Below are positions 21,481-29,279 of a stretch of 64,000 bases of DNA, piece after piece. Positions within the stretch are counted from its first letter, which is position 1. Each line of letters starts with the position of its first letter. The notes beneath the pieces are model-generated. The model was given only the letters and a program-made list of their open reading frames with translations, had not been told where the DNA came from and searched no databases. Location: NCBI RefSeq assembly GCF_000826545.1, contig NZ_CDME01000002.1, positions 2,241,187 through 2,305,186 of the forward strand, written 5' to 3'. The position numbers and the translations under genes are program-made. This stretch comes from Kibdelosporangium sp. MJ126-NF4 (GTDB taxonomy: Bacteria; Actinomycetota; Actinomycetes; Mycobacteriales; Pseudonocardiaceae).

Positions 21481-21900
21481 TCAGCCCTCGGTCCGCGCCC
21501 GCAACTCGGCGTCCTTGGCACGCGCCTCCTCGGTGAACTCGGCACCGAAGTCCTCCGGCCCGAAAATCTGCCGGATCTCGATCTCGCTGTCCTCCTCGTC
21601 GGGGTTGGGCACCTGCCTGACCCACTCCACGGCCTCCTCCATCGAGTCGACCTGCCAGATCCAGTAGCCCGCGATGAGCTCCTTGGTCTCGGCGAACGGG
21701 CCGTCGACGACGCTGGTCGTCTTGCCCTCGAACTTCACCCGCTTGCCCTTGTCACTCGGGTGCAGGCCGTCACCGCCGACCATGATCCCCGCGTTCACGA
21801 GCTTCTCGTTGAACGCGGTCATCTCGGTGATCACCCGCTCGCTCGGCATGACGCCTTTTTCCGCGTCCTCGGTCGCCCTGATCAAGACCATGACCTTCAT
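21481..21900 (-). CDS. YCII-related (DGPF-domain) protein
   Basis: The 139-residue protein starts MKVMVLIRATEDAE and holds the signature DGPFAETKELIAGYWIWQV. This fixes it as the YCII/DGPF family, which adopts a ferredoxin-like fold with a conserved His or Asp active site of unknown reaction. In actinobacteria members are often paired with ECF sigma factors, but here the divergent neighbour is a TetR regulator. The start at 21900 has GGAG at good spacing and is preferred to one 75 bases upstream. Confidence 0.9.
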   Translation of the reverse strand: MKVMVLIRATEDAEKGVMPSERVITEMTAFNEKLVNAGIMVGGDGLHPSDKGKRVKFEGKTTSVVDGPFAETKELIAGYWIWQVDSMEEAVEWVRQVPNPDEEDSEIEIRQIFGPEDFGAEFTEEARAKDAELRARTEG

Positions 21901-21939
21901 ATGACTCCGCTCCCACCAGTGAATTGTTGACCACGCCGT

Positions 21940-21980
21940 AAACTGTGTCCGCTGGACGCTGTGTATGCTAGACACAGTTT
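21940..21980. promoter_or_regulatory. Nested inverted repeats, candidate TetR operator between divergent genes
   Basis: A perfect 10-bp inverted repeat AAACTGTGTC (21940-21949) and GACACAGTTT (21971-21980) frames a second inner repeat, CTGTGT (21959-21964) and ACACAG (21972-21977). The site sits between the YCII start and the TetR gene, which is where an autoregulating TetR protein binds. The inner 19-bp palindrome has the usual size of a TetR operator. Confidence 0.65.
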
Positions 21981-22015
21981 CCGTCGGCCGACAACCCCCG
22001 TCGAGAGTGGGTGGC

Positions 22016-22744
22016 GTGGACAGCGATCAGGCAGGCGTCATCGAGGTGCTGTGGGGCCTGCGGGAGCCACCCAGCCGCGGCCCCAAGCCGATGCTCAGCG
22101 TCGAACGGATAGCGCGGGTCGCGATGGGCATCGCGGACAGCGACGGGCTCGCCGCGATCTCGATGCAACGCGTCGCCGGTGAGCTCGAATTCACCAAGAT
22201 GGCGCTCTACCGTTACGTCTCCGGCAAGGCCGAACTGCTCGCGGTGATGATCGAACTGGCTGTCGACGACCCGCCGGACCTGCGCGGCGTGCCCGGCGGG
22301 TGGCGCGGCAGGCTGGAGGAGTTCGTCCGGCGGCTCGCGGTCGTCTGGCAGCAGCACCCCTGGCTGCCGTGGGCGACGCTCGGCAACCGTCCGATGGGAC
22401 CGCGCGAGCTCGGCTGGGTCGAGTCGGCCGTCAGCGCGTTGGGCGACACCGGCCTGACCGGCGCCGAGCAACTGGATGCCGTGTTCATCCTCTTCGGACT
22501 CGTCCGCAACACCCAGTCGATGGCCACCGCGGGCACCCAGCCGTGGGACGCGGACAAGCGAGTCACGCCGACGATGCGGGAACTGCTGGAGCATCACGGC
22601 GATCGCTTCCCGGCGTTGAGTTCGGCGACCGCTTCGGCCACCGAGCCGTCGCGGGACAACGGCCGCGAGTTCGGGCTGGCCCGTTACCTCGACGGCCTGG
22701 AACGGCTGATCAGCCAACGCCAGGCACGTCCTCGGGCGAGCTGA
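22016..22744 (+). CDS. TetR-family transcriptional regulator
   Basis: The 242-residue protein (from GTG 22016) has a TetR helix-turn-helix at about residues 25-70, with the recognition segment ISMQRVAGELEFTKMALYRYVSGKAELLAVM. A helical ligand-binding C-terminal domain of the TetR_C type follows, including WLPWATLGNRP. An ATG at 21965 is in frame, but it lies inside the palindromic operator. The GTG at 22016 with GAGAG upstream is therefore the more likely start. It is divergent from the YCII gene and may repress it and itself. Confidence 0.88.
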   Translation: MDSDQAGVIEVLWGLREPPSRGPKPMLSVERIARVAMGIADSDGLAAISMQRVAGELEFTKMALYRYVSGKAELLAVMIELAVDDPPDLRGVPGGWRGRLEEFVRRLAVVWQQHPWLPWATLGNRPMGPRELGWVESAVSALGDTGLTGAEQLDAVFILFGLVRNTQSMATAGTQPWDADKRVTPTMRELLEHHGDRFPALSSATASATEPSRDNGREFGLARYLDGLERLISQRQARPRAS

Positions 22745-22780
22745 CCGGCCCGCCCGAGGACAGCCCGAGGACAGTGGGGG

Positions 22781-23608
22781 CTACGGCAGTTGGATGCCGT
22801 GCAGGCCGCGGTAGCCCGGCCCGGCAGGCGGTGTCCAGTCGTCGAGCAACGCGGGATCGGGCCGGTACACCTCGACCGCGATCGGGCGGCAGACCTCAAG
22901 CGGGTCCCGCGCGTCCGGTCCCCACAACGGGATCGACAGGTCACCGGCCGGGCACGTGGACAACGCGCACAGCAGATCCTGTTCGGCGAAGAACTCGAAG
23001 AAGTCACCGGGTTTCGCCGGTGACGCCTTCATGAAGTACTTGTCCTCGTCGTTGAGCCCGGTGCACTGGAAGACGTTCAGCACGTCGTGGACGTCGAACT
23101 CGGTGAGCCCGTAGGGAATGACCGCGCGGACGAGGTTGGAATGACAGTGGAAGTCGAAGTCCTCGTCGGTCAGCATCCGGTTGACGTACGGATCGCAGCG
23201 CGAGCCGAGCAGGTCGTGCACCCGTCCGCCATCCTCGTCCACGCCATACGATTCGAGCGTGTCCTTGGTGATCGTCAGCAACGGCCGCAGATAGGGCAGC
23301 GTCGACCAGAGCCGGTCGTAGGTGCTCACGTGGGCGCTCTGCAACTGCCGGGTGCGCGCCGCCCACAGCCTTTCCCGCGGATTGTGCCTGTTCCACACGT
23401 TGAGGTCGCCGACCTGCGGCCCGGCGGGTGTCGTGATCAGCCTGCACACCGAGCCTGCCGGTACCTCCCACGCGCGGCCGGACCGGATCGGGATCACGAA
23501 CTCGTCGACGAGGTCGCGGTCCCCGGCGGCGAGCCGGTCGTAGAAGCCGCGGTCGACATCGAGAACACTGCCCGGCTTGGCCTGGTAGCCGGCTGGCGGA
23601 GAACCCAT
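22781..23608 (-). CDS. DUF1989 / urea carboxylase-associated family protein
   Basis: The 275-residue protein contains the conserved family blocks: VPAGSVCRL near residue 45, GDLNVWNRHNPRERLW, HSNLVRAV, DVHDVLNVFQCTG, and EFFAEQDLLCALSTCPAGD near the C-terminus. DUF1989 proteins accompany urea carboxylase and some act as N-carboxymethyl-type or aminomethyltransferase-like proteins. No urea carboxylase is visible here. The start at 23608 has GGAG five bases before it. Confidence 0.82.
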   Translation of the reverse strand: MGSPPAGYQAKPGSVLDVDRGFYDRLAAGDRDLVDEFVIPIRSGRAWEVPAGSVCRLITTPAGPQVGDLNVWNRHNPRERLWAARTRQLQSAHVSTYDRLWSTLPYLRPLLTITKDTLESYGVDEDGGRVHDLLGSRCDPYVNRMLTDEDFDFHCHSNLVRAVIPYGLTEFDVHDVLNVFQCTGLNDEDKYFMKASPAKPGDFFEFFAEQDLLCALSTCPAGDLSIPLWGPDARDPLEVCRPIAVEVYRPDPALLDDWTPPAGPGYRGLHGIQLP

Positions 23609-24273
23609 CTGCACTCCATGGTCGACGGTGTCACACTGGTTGTCCTGCGACGCTGACCTTGTGCCAACCTCGTTTTCCCAGTATGGCAAGGTTTTCACGG
23701 CACGACTCCACTGCCTCCGCCAACGGTGACGCGCCGTTCTCATCATGGAATGATTGATCCCACTCGACTATTTGTGGAAACGACACAAATACCGGGTTGA
23801 TCTCGCAGTCGACGGTTGATTCCAGGTCCGGAATCTGTCAACGTCCTCGACACGTGACCACCACGGCGATAGAGTCGAGAAAGAAATATCCCTGCACAAG
23901 CGACAACAACAAGGCGGCCTGTCGACCGCCTGTTTCCACCATTCCAGCCACCCGGTTCGCCTCGGCGCGACCAGGTCATGCGTGGTGACCACACGGACGA
24001 GAGGAGATTTCGCGCGCTCATAGCGTCATCTCGACGTGTTTCCCCTGCACGGCCATCCCGCATCTCCGTCGATGGCAGCTTGTCAATCCGGTGATGAACC
24101 GGCGTCCCCGAAACGGGGCTCAGATGACAAAACCCGATGACGTCGCCCTGCGCGCAGCGTCGGCCGTTTCGTTCGTCATTGATCGTGTTGTTTTGTCCGC
24201 ATAACCCTCCTTTCGGGAAACATGTCGACAGCAGTCATGGCAACAACCTCTGCTTTCACGATGGAGAAGAGCT
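23609..24273. other. 665-base intergenic region upstream of the lipid operon
   Basis: No supported gene lies here; short open frames have poor codon character. The region is visibly less GC-rich than its surroundings and separates a leftward gene from the rightward lipid operon, so it should hold promoters for both. A perfect 7-bp inverted repeat ATTTGTG (23770-23776) and CACAAAT (23784-23790) with a 7-base spacer looks like a regulator site. A small CCCCG/CGGGG hairpin lies at 24106-24118. A short AAGAGC stretch with GGAG precedes the lipase ATG. Confidence 0.5.
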
Positions 24274-25503
24274 ATGTTCCTTTCGATTCGGCGTGGGCTC
24301 ATCGCCGCACTCGCGTCGACAACCGTCACGGTGACCTTGGTCGCCGTACCGACGGTCGCCGGTGCCGATGAGGCCTTCTACACCCCGCCGTCGTCCTTGC
24401 CCGCGGGCAAGGACGGCGACGTCGTCAAGTCCCAGCCGTCGTTCATCCTCGGCTCCCAGGCCACCCGGATCATGTATCTCAGCCGGGACTCGAAGGGCAA
24501 GGCGATCCCGGTGACCGGCACGGTCATGGTGCCGGAGAAGCCGTGGACCGCGCCCGGCCCACGGCCGATCGTCGGCTACTCGCCGTTCACCGCGGGCATC
24601 GGTGACAAGTGCGCGCCCTCCAAGACCATGGCGGGCGAGGGCTCGGGCGACGCCGCGACCATCTTCCAGACCGGATTCGTCAACGCCTTGCTGGAAAAGG
24701 GAATCGCGGTCGCGCAGACCGACTACGAGGGCCTCGGCACGCCAGGGGACCACACCTACGTGATGCGCGAGTCGCAGGCGCACGCGGTGCTCGACGTGAT
24801 CCGAGCGGCTCAGCGGCTGCCGAAAACCGGCCTGCCGTCCGACGGACCGGTCGGGATCACGGGGTATTCGCAGGGCGGCGGCGGTTCGGCCGCGGCGGTC
24901 GAGCTGGCCCCGACCTACGCGCCCGAACTCAAAGTCCATGGCGCCTACGTCGGCGCGCCACCGGCGGATCTCAGTGTGCTGGCGAAGTCGCTGGACGGCT
25001 CCTACGCCGTGGCGTTCCTCGGGTTCGCACTGGTAGGCCTGAACACCGCCTACCCGGAGACGGAGATCCTCACCAAGCTCGCCAACGACAAGGGCAAGGA
25101 GCTGTACAACACCGCCAAGGAAACCTGCACGATCGAGGCGCTGCTCAAGTACCCGTTCACGCAGTCGAGCACGCTCACCAAGGACGGTCGGCCGGTACCG
25201 GCGTACCTCGGCGAGGAGCCGTTCCGGTCCATCCTGGCGAAGCTGAAGATCGGCAACCTCAAGCCGAACGCGCCGGTGCTCGTCGAGCACGCCACGAACG
25301 ACGACATCGTGCCGTACGCCCAGGGCAAGCAGATGGCGAAGGACTGGTGCGCGAAAGGCGCGACCATCCAGTTCAAGGACCTGCCAGCCACTCCGGTCTT
25401 CGCGCATGTCGGCGGCATCACGGCGGCCATGGCGAACTCCGCGAACTGGCTGACCGACCGGCTTTCCGGCAAACCGGCGACCGGCAACTGCGGACAGTTC
25501 TGA
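24274..25503 (+). CDS. Secreted lipase of the LIP family (alpha/beta hydrolase)
   Basis: This 409-residue protein has a signal peptide (about residues 1-31, cleaved near VAGA-DEA) and the secretory lipase domain (PF03583 type). The nucleophile is Ser199 in GYSQGG. A downstream HATNDDIVPYAQG gives the acid residue, and FAHVGG gives the His. The LxYYExLGxP-like hallmark is seen as QTDYEGLGTPG. These enzymes hydrolyse triacylglycerols or other acyl esters outside the cell. The gene lies 84 bases before the reductase and points the same way, so it may head the lipid/polyketide operon, possibly supplying free fatty acids. Confidence 0.9.
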   Translation: MFLSIRRGLIAALASTTVTVTLVAVPTVAGADEAFYTPPSSLPAGKDGDVVKSQPSFILGSQATRIMYLSRDSKGKAIPVTGTVMVPEKPWTAPGPRPIVGYSPFTAGIGDKCAPSKTMAGEGSGDAATIFQTGFVNALLEKGIAVAQTDYEGLGTPGDHTYVMRESQAHAVLDVIRAAQRLPKTGLPSDGPVGITGYSQGGGGSAAAVELAPTYAPELKVHGAYVGAPPADLSVLAKSLDGSYAVAFLGFALVGLNTAYPETEILTKLANDKGKELYNTAKETCTIEALLKYPFTQSSTLTKDGRPVPAYLGEEPFRSILAKLKIGNLKPNAPVLVEHATNDDIVPYAQGKQMAKDWCAKGATIQFKDLPATPVFAHVGGITAAMANSANWLTDRLSGKPATGNCGQF

Positions 25504-25587
25504 CACCAGGCGGTGCGTTGGTGGCAGACCGGTGAGTTCCCGCTGATCCGCCACCAACGCGTTCGTCCCGAAAACTGGGAGCACGAC

Positions 25588-26709
25588 GTGGTGCTGAAAT
25601 CGACCCGCGGTCACGCGGGCTGGCGCCGGGTGCGGCGAGTGCTGGACTCCCGCGTCGTCACCGCTTTGACCGCACCGCACGGAGTCGACCGTTACCTCGG
25701 GTTGCTCAATCCATTGTGGTCGGTCAGCGAGGTGCGCGCCGTCGTCGTCGGGGTGGTTCGCCATACTCCCGACAGCGTCACGCTGACGTTGCGGCCCAAC
25801 GGAAACTTCACCGACGCGAAGGCCGGGCAGTATGTGCGGCTCGCCGTCGAGATCGACGGGGTGCGCCGCACCCGGTGCTTCTCGCTGGCCAGTTCCGCGC
25901 ACCGCGCCGACGGCCTGATCGAGCTCACCGCGAAGGTGAACCCGAACGGAACCGTGACCCGCTATCTCCAGCGGGCGGCACGGCCAGGTCTGGTCGTGGC
26001 ACTGTCCCAGGCTGAGGGCGAATTCGTGCTGCCGCCCGAGTTGCCGGAGCACATCCTGCTGATCAGCGGGGGCAGCGGTGTCACGCCGGTGATGTCCATC
26101 CTGCGTACTCTCCTCGACGAGCGGTACCCCGGCCGGATCACGTTCCTGCACTACGCCACCGGCCCCGAGAACGTGATCTACCGCGATGAGCTCGCCGCCC
26201 TCGCCGCGTCGAACCCGCGGCTCAGGCTGCTGCACACCTATCCCCGGCTGCCGGGCGTGGGACCGCTCGAAGGGCGGTTCGGCCCGGAGCACCTGGGCGT
26301 CTGCGCGCCGGACTACGCCGAAGCGTTGTGCTACGTCTGCGGTCCCGCGTCGCTGATGGACGCGGTCGGCACGCTGTGGGGAGCACGAGGGATCGGGAAC
26401 CGGCTGCGGGTCGAGCGGTTCACCAGCCCGGCCTCGGTGACCGGCGCCGGGACAGCCGTCGGCGAGATCCGGTTCACGCGCAGCGGTATCAGCGTGCGCA
26501 ACGACGGGCGCACGTTGCTGGAGCAGGCCGAATCGGCAGGCCTGCGCCCGGACCACGGCTGCCGAATGGGCATCTGCCACACCTGCACCAGCGTCAAGTC
26601 CGACGGTTCGGTCCGCAACGTGGTCAGTGGAGTGGTCAGCGCGGAACCCTGCGAACGCGTCCAGCTGTGCATCAGCGCCGCGTGCGGCGATGTCGAGCTG
26701 GACATCTGA
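25588..26709 (+). CDS. Ferredoxin-NADPH reductase-type electron donor for the desaturase
   Basis: The 373-residue protein joins an FAD-binding reductase module (RCFSLAS for flavin; GGSGVTPVMS for NAD(P)H) to a C-terminal plant-type 2Fe-2S ferredoxin. The cluster ligands are CRMGICHTC (CX4CX2C) and the later Cys of QLCIS. It matches the layout of M. tuberculosis Rv3230c, which delivers electrons to the stearoyl-CoA desaturase DesA3. The desaturase gene follows 33 bases downstream here, repeating that pairing. The GTG at 25588 with GGGAG upstream is preferred to an in-frame GTG at 25513. Confidence 0.92.
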   Translation: MVLKSTRGHAGWRRVRRVLDSRVVTALTAPHGVDRYLGLLNPLWSVSEVRAVVVGVVRHTPDSVTLTLRPNGNFTDAKAGQYVRLAVEIDGVRRTRCFSLASSAHRADGLIELTAKVNPNGTVTRYLQRAARPGLVVALSQAEGEFVLPPELPEHILLISGGSGVTPVMSILRTLLDERYPGRITFLHYATGPENVIYRDELAALAASNPRLRLLHTYPRLPGVGPLEGRFGPEHLGVCAPDYAEALCYVCGPASLMDAVGTLWGARGIGNRLRVERFTSPASVTGAGTAVGEIRFTRSGISVRNDGRTLLEQAESAGLRPDHGCRMGICHTCTSVKSDGSVRNVVSGVVSAEPCERVQLCISAACGDVELDI

Positions 26710-26742
26710 CTCCTCGAAGCAAACTGGGAAGGAACGCCCGAC

Positions 26743-27840
26743 ATGACCACACCGACTCGCATCCAGCACCCCACCACCGAGTGGCTCGAGGAGTTCGGCC
26801 GCGAGTTGGACGCGATCCGGCGGGAACTCGTCGCGGATCTCGGCGAGCAGGACGCGGCCTACATCCGCCGTATCGTCACAGTGCAGCAGCGGTGCGAAGT
26901 CGTCGGCCGGGCGCTGTTGTGGGCGGGGTGGTTTCCCCCGGCGTGGCTCGCCGGAACGGCGGCGTTGTCGCTGTCCAAGATCCTGGACAACCTCGAAATC
27001 GGCCACAACGTCATGCACGGCCAGTACGACTGGATGGGCGATCCGACCCTGAACTCGAAGATGTTCGAGTGGGACACGGTGTGCCCGTCCGAGCAGTGGC
27101 GGCACACCCACAACTACGTGCACCACACGTTCACCAACATTCTGGGCAAGGACCGCGACATCGGGTACGGCCTGCTGCGCATGGTCGACGAACAACGGTG
27201 GCGCCCGTACTACGTCGGCAATCCGGCATACGCGTTCCTGCTGATGGTCGCGTTCGAATGGGGCGTGATGCTGCACGACCTCGAGTTCGACCGGATTCTC
27301 ACCGGGAAGCGCAGCTGGGCGGAGACAAAGGGAATCCGCCGCCAGATGTGGCACAAGGGCGTCAAGCAGGCCGTCAAGGACTACGTGCTGTTCCCCCTGC
27401 TGAGCGGCCCCGGCGCGATGGCCACGCTGACCGGGAACGCGGTCGCGAACCTCGTCCGCAACCTGTGGGCGTTCAGCATCATCTTCTGCGGGCACTTCCC
27501 GGACGGCGTCGCCAGCTTCACGCAGAAGGAATGCGAGAACGAAAGCCGAGGCCACTGGTACTACCGGCAGATCCTCGGCTCGGCCAACATCGACGGCGGG
27601 AAACTGTTCCACATCGTCAGCGGAAACCTGGGTTTCCAGATCGAGCACCACATCTTCCCGGACATCCCGTCGCGGCGCTACCAGCAGATCGCGCCGCGCG
27701 TCCGTGACATCTGCGAGCGCTACGGCCTGAACTACACCAGCGGGCCACTGGGCAGGCAGATCGGCAGCGTGTGGAAGAAGATCTTCCGGCTCGCCGTGCC
27801 GCCGTCCGCCGGGGAACGGCGTTCGCGAGCCAGGTCATGA
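26743..27840 (+). CDS. Membrane fatty-acid desaturase (DesA3-like)
   Basis: The 365-residue integral-membrane di-iron desaturase shows the three histidine boxes: GHNVMH near residue 87, HTHNYVHH near 121, and QIEHHIFP near 302. In the last box Gln replaces the first His, as in linoleoyl-CoA and front-end type desaturases. Hydrophobic segments flank the boxes. It would introduce a cis double bond into an acyl-CoA or acyl lipid with electrons from the reductase encoded just before it. The stop overlaps the MFS start (ATGA). Placement inside a PKS operon suggests that an unsaturated fatty acid is the starter or side chain. Confidence 0.93.
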   Translation: MTTPTRIQHPTTEWLEEFGRELDAIRRELVADLGEQDAAYIRRIVTVQQRCEVVGRALLWAGWFPPAWLAGTAALSLSKILDNLEIGHNVMHGQYDWMGDPTLNSKMFEWDTVCPSEQWRHTHNYVHHTFTNILGKDRDIGYGLLRMVDEQRWRPYYVGNPAYAFLLMVAFEWGVMLHDLEFDRILTGKRSWAETKGIRRQMWHKGVKQAVKDYVLFPLLSGPGAMATLTGNAVANLVRNLWAFSIIFCGHFPDGVASFTQKECENESRGHWYYRQILGSANIDGGKLFHIVSGNLGFQIEHHIFPDIPSRRYQQIAPRVRDICERYGLNYTSGPLGRQIGSVWKKIFRLAVPPSAGERRSRARS

Positions 27841-29279
27841 CCACGCCCGCATTGACCGGATCGGACGAGGAACGCCAGGGAATCCGCGGTTCGGTCGTCA
27901 TGAGTGTGGCCGCGCTCGTGGGATTCGTGACCGCACTGGACAACACGATCATCGCGGCCGCCGCGCCGTCGATCGGCAGAGAGCTCGGACTGAGCCTGTC
28001 CACAGTGCAATGGGTCAGTCTCGCCTACATGCTGCCCTACGCCGGGCTTCTGTTGGCCGCCGGTGCGCTGATCGACCGGCTGGGCCGCCGCCGCGTTCTG
28101 CTCGTCGGGTGCGCGGTGTTCGCGGCAGGGGCACTGATCGGGTCTGTGGGGCGATCGGCTGAGGTGCTGATCGGCGCACGGGTGTTGCAGGGTGTCGCGG
28201 CCGCGTTCATCGTGCCGGGAACGCTCAGCCTGATCCGCACCGAACTGCCGGTGCCCCGGCGTGCGGTCGCCATCGGGGTGTGGACCGCCGCGTTGGCCTG
28301 TGCGCTCGCGCTCGGCCCGTGGCTCGGCGGCGCACTCGCCGAACATCTGCACTGGAGCTGGATCTTCCTGTGCAACCTGCCGTTCGTGGGGGTTGCGTTG
28401 GCGTTGCTGGCGCGCACGAGGGCGGTGGAGTCGGTCCGTTCCGACGTGCGGCTACGACTGGGCGCGGCGGCACTGGTGACGGTCAGCCTGATCCTGCTCA
28501 CCGCGTCGGCGGTGACCCCGGGCAGTCTGATCACGGCGGCCGTTCTCGGCGGTGTCGGGGTGCTCGGGCTGCTCTTCTTCGTGATGCGCGAACGACACGA
28601 CAACACGCCTCTCGTCCCGGCTCGGTTATGGGCGAACAGGGTGTTCCTGGGGGCGAACGCACTGACCTTGCTGTGGGGGCTCGGGATCAGCGGGATCGTG
28701 TTCTTCACTCCGTTGGTGTATCAGGACTTTCTGGGGATGCGGCCGGATGTGGCCGGGCTGCCGCTGGTGGTGGTGGCGGGGGCGGTGATCTGCACGACCC
28801 CGCTCGTGCCGGTGGCCACCAGGGCACTCGGGCCGCATCGGGCGGTGTGTTTCGGGTTGCTCGTGCTGGCCATGGGGCTGGCGCAACTCGCCGTGGTGAA
28901 CGAGGCGACCACGGTGGCGCCCCGGCTGGTCGGGCTGGTGCTCGCCGGTGCCGGGTCGGCGTTCAGCGCACCGATCACCGGACACGCACTGGACCTGATC
29001 GGCGAGGACGACACCGGCACAGCTTCCGGTGTGCTCACCGCGTCCCGGGAGCTGTCCAGCGCGTTCGGGGTCGTGTTGATCGGGATCGTGCTCACGGTCG
29101 TGCGGGCCGGTGAGATCGCCGACGGAGTGCCCGAAGGCCCGGCGCTGGGCAACGGATACACGGCGGCACTGGTGGTCGCGGCGTTGTTACAACTCGTCGG
29201 CGCGGCGCTCGCGCTCGTCGTTCTGCGGCCCAGAACTGTGGCCAAGTCGTTGCCGGTCAACAAATGCGAGGGAACATGA
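27837..29279 (+). CDS. MFS drug/lipid exporter (DHA2, EmrB/QacA type)
   Basis: The 480-residue protein has about 14 hydrophobic segments and the MFS loop 2-3 motif (LIDRLGRRRVLLVG). It also has the DHA2-type motif C (ALACALALGPWLGGAL). Such proteins use the proton gradient to export drugs, dyes or lipids. Four-base overlaps tie it to the desaturase in front and the PKS behind, so it is most simply the exporter of the cluster product. Confidence 0.9.
   Translation: MTTPALTGSDEERQGIRGSVVMSVAALVGFVTALDNTIIAAAAPSIGRELGLSLSTVQWVSLAYMLPYAGLLLAAGALIDRLGRRRVLLVGCAVFAAGALIGSVGRSAEVLIGARVLQGVAAAFIVPGTLSLIRTELPVPRRAVAIGVWTAALACALALGPWLGGALAEHLHWSWIFLCNLPFVGVALALLARTRAVESVRSDVRLRLGAAALVTVSLILLTASAVTPGSLITAAVLGGVGVLGLLFFVMRERHDNTPLVPARLWANRVFLGANALTLLWGLGISGIVFFTPLVYQDFLGMRPDVAGLPLVVVAGAVICTTPLVPVATRALGPHRAVCFGLLVLAMGLAQLAVVNEATTVAPRLVGLVLAGAGSAFSAPITGHALDLIGEDDTGTASGVLTASRELSSAFGVVLIGIVLTVVRAGEIADGVPEGPALGNGYTAALVVAALLQLVGAALALVVLRPRTVAKSLPVNKCEGT

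Noticed and set aside
21965..22015. ATG 21965 as the TetR start
   Set aside because: It lies inside the operator palindrome and lacks a ribosome-binding site, whereas GTG 22016 has GAGAG at proper spacing.
24256..27651. A 1131-codon open frame on the - strand opposite the lipase, reductase and desaturase
   Set aside because: All three + strand genes have clear family motifs, and the antisense frame has none.
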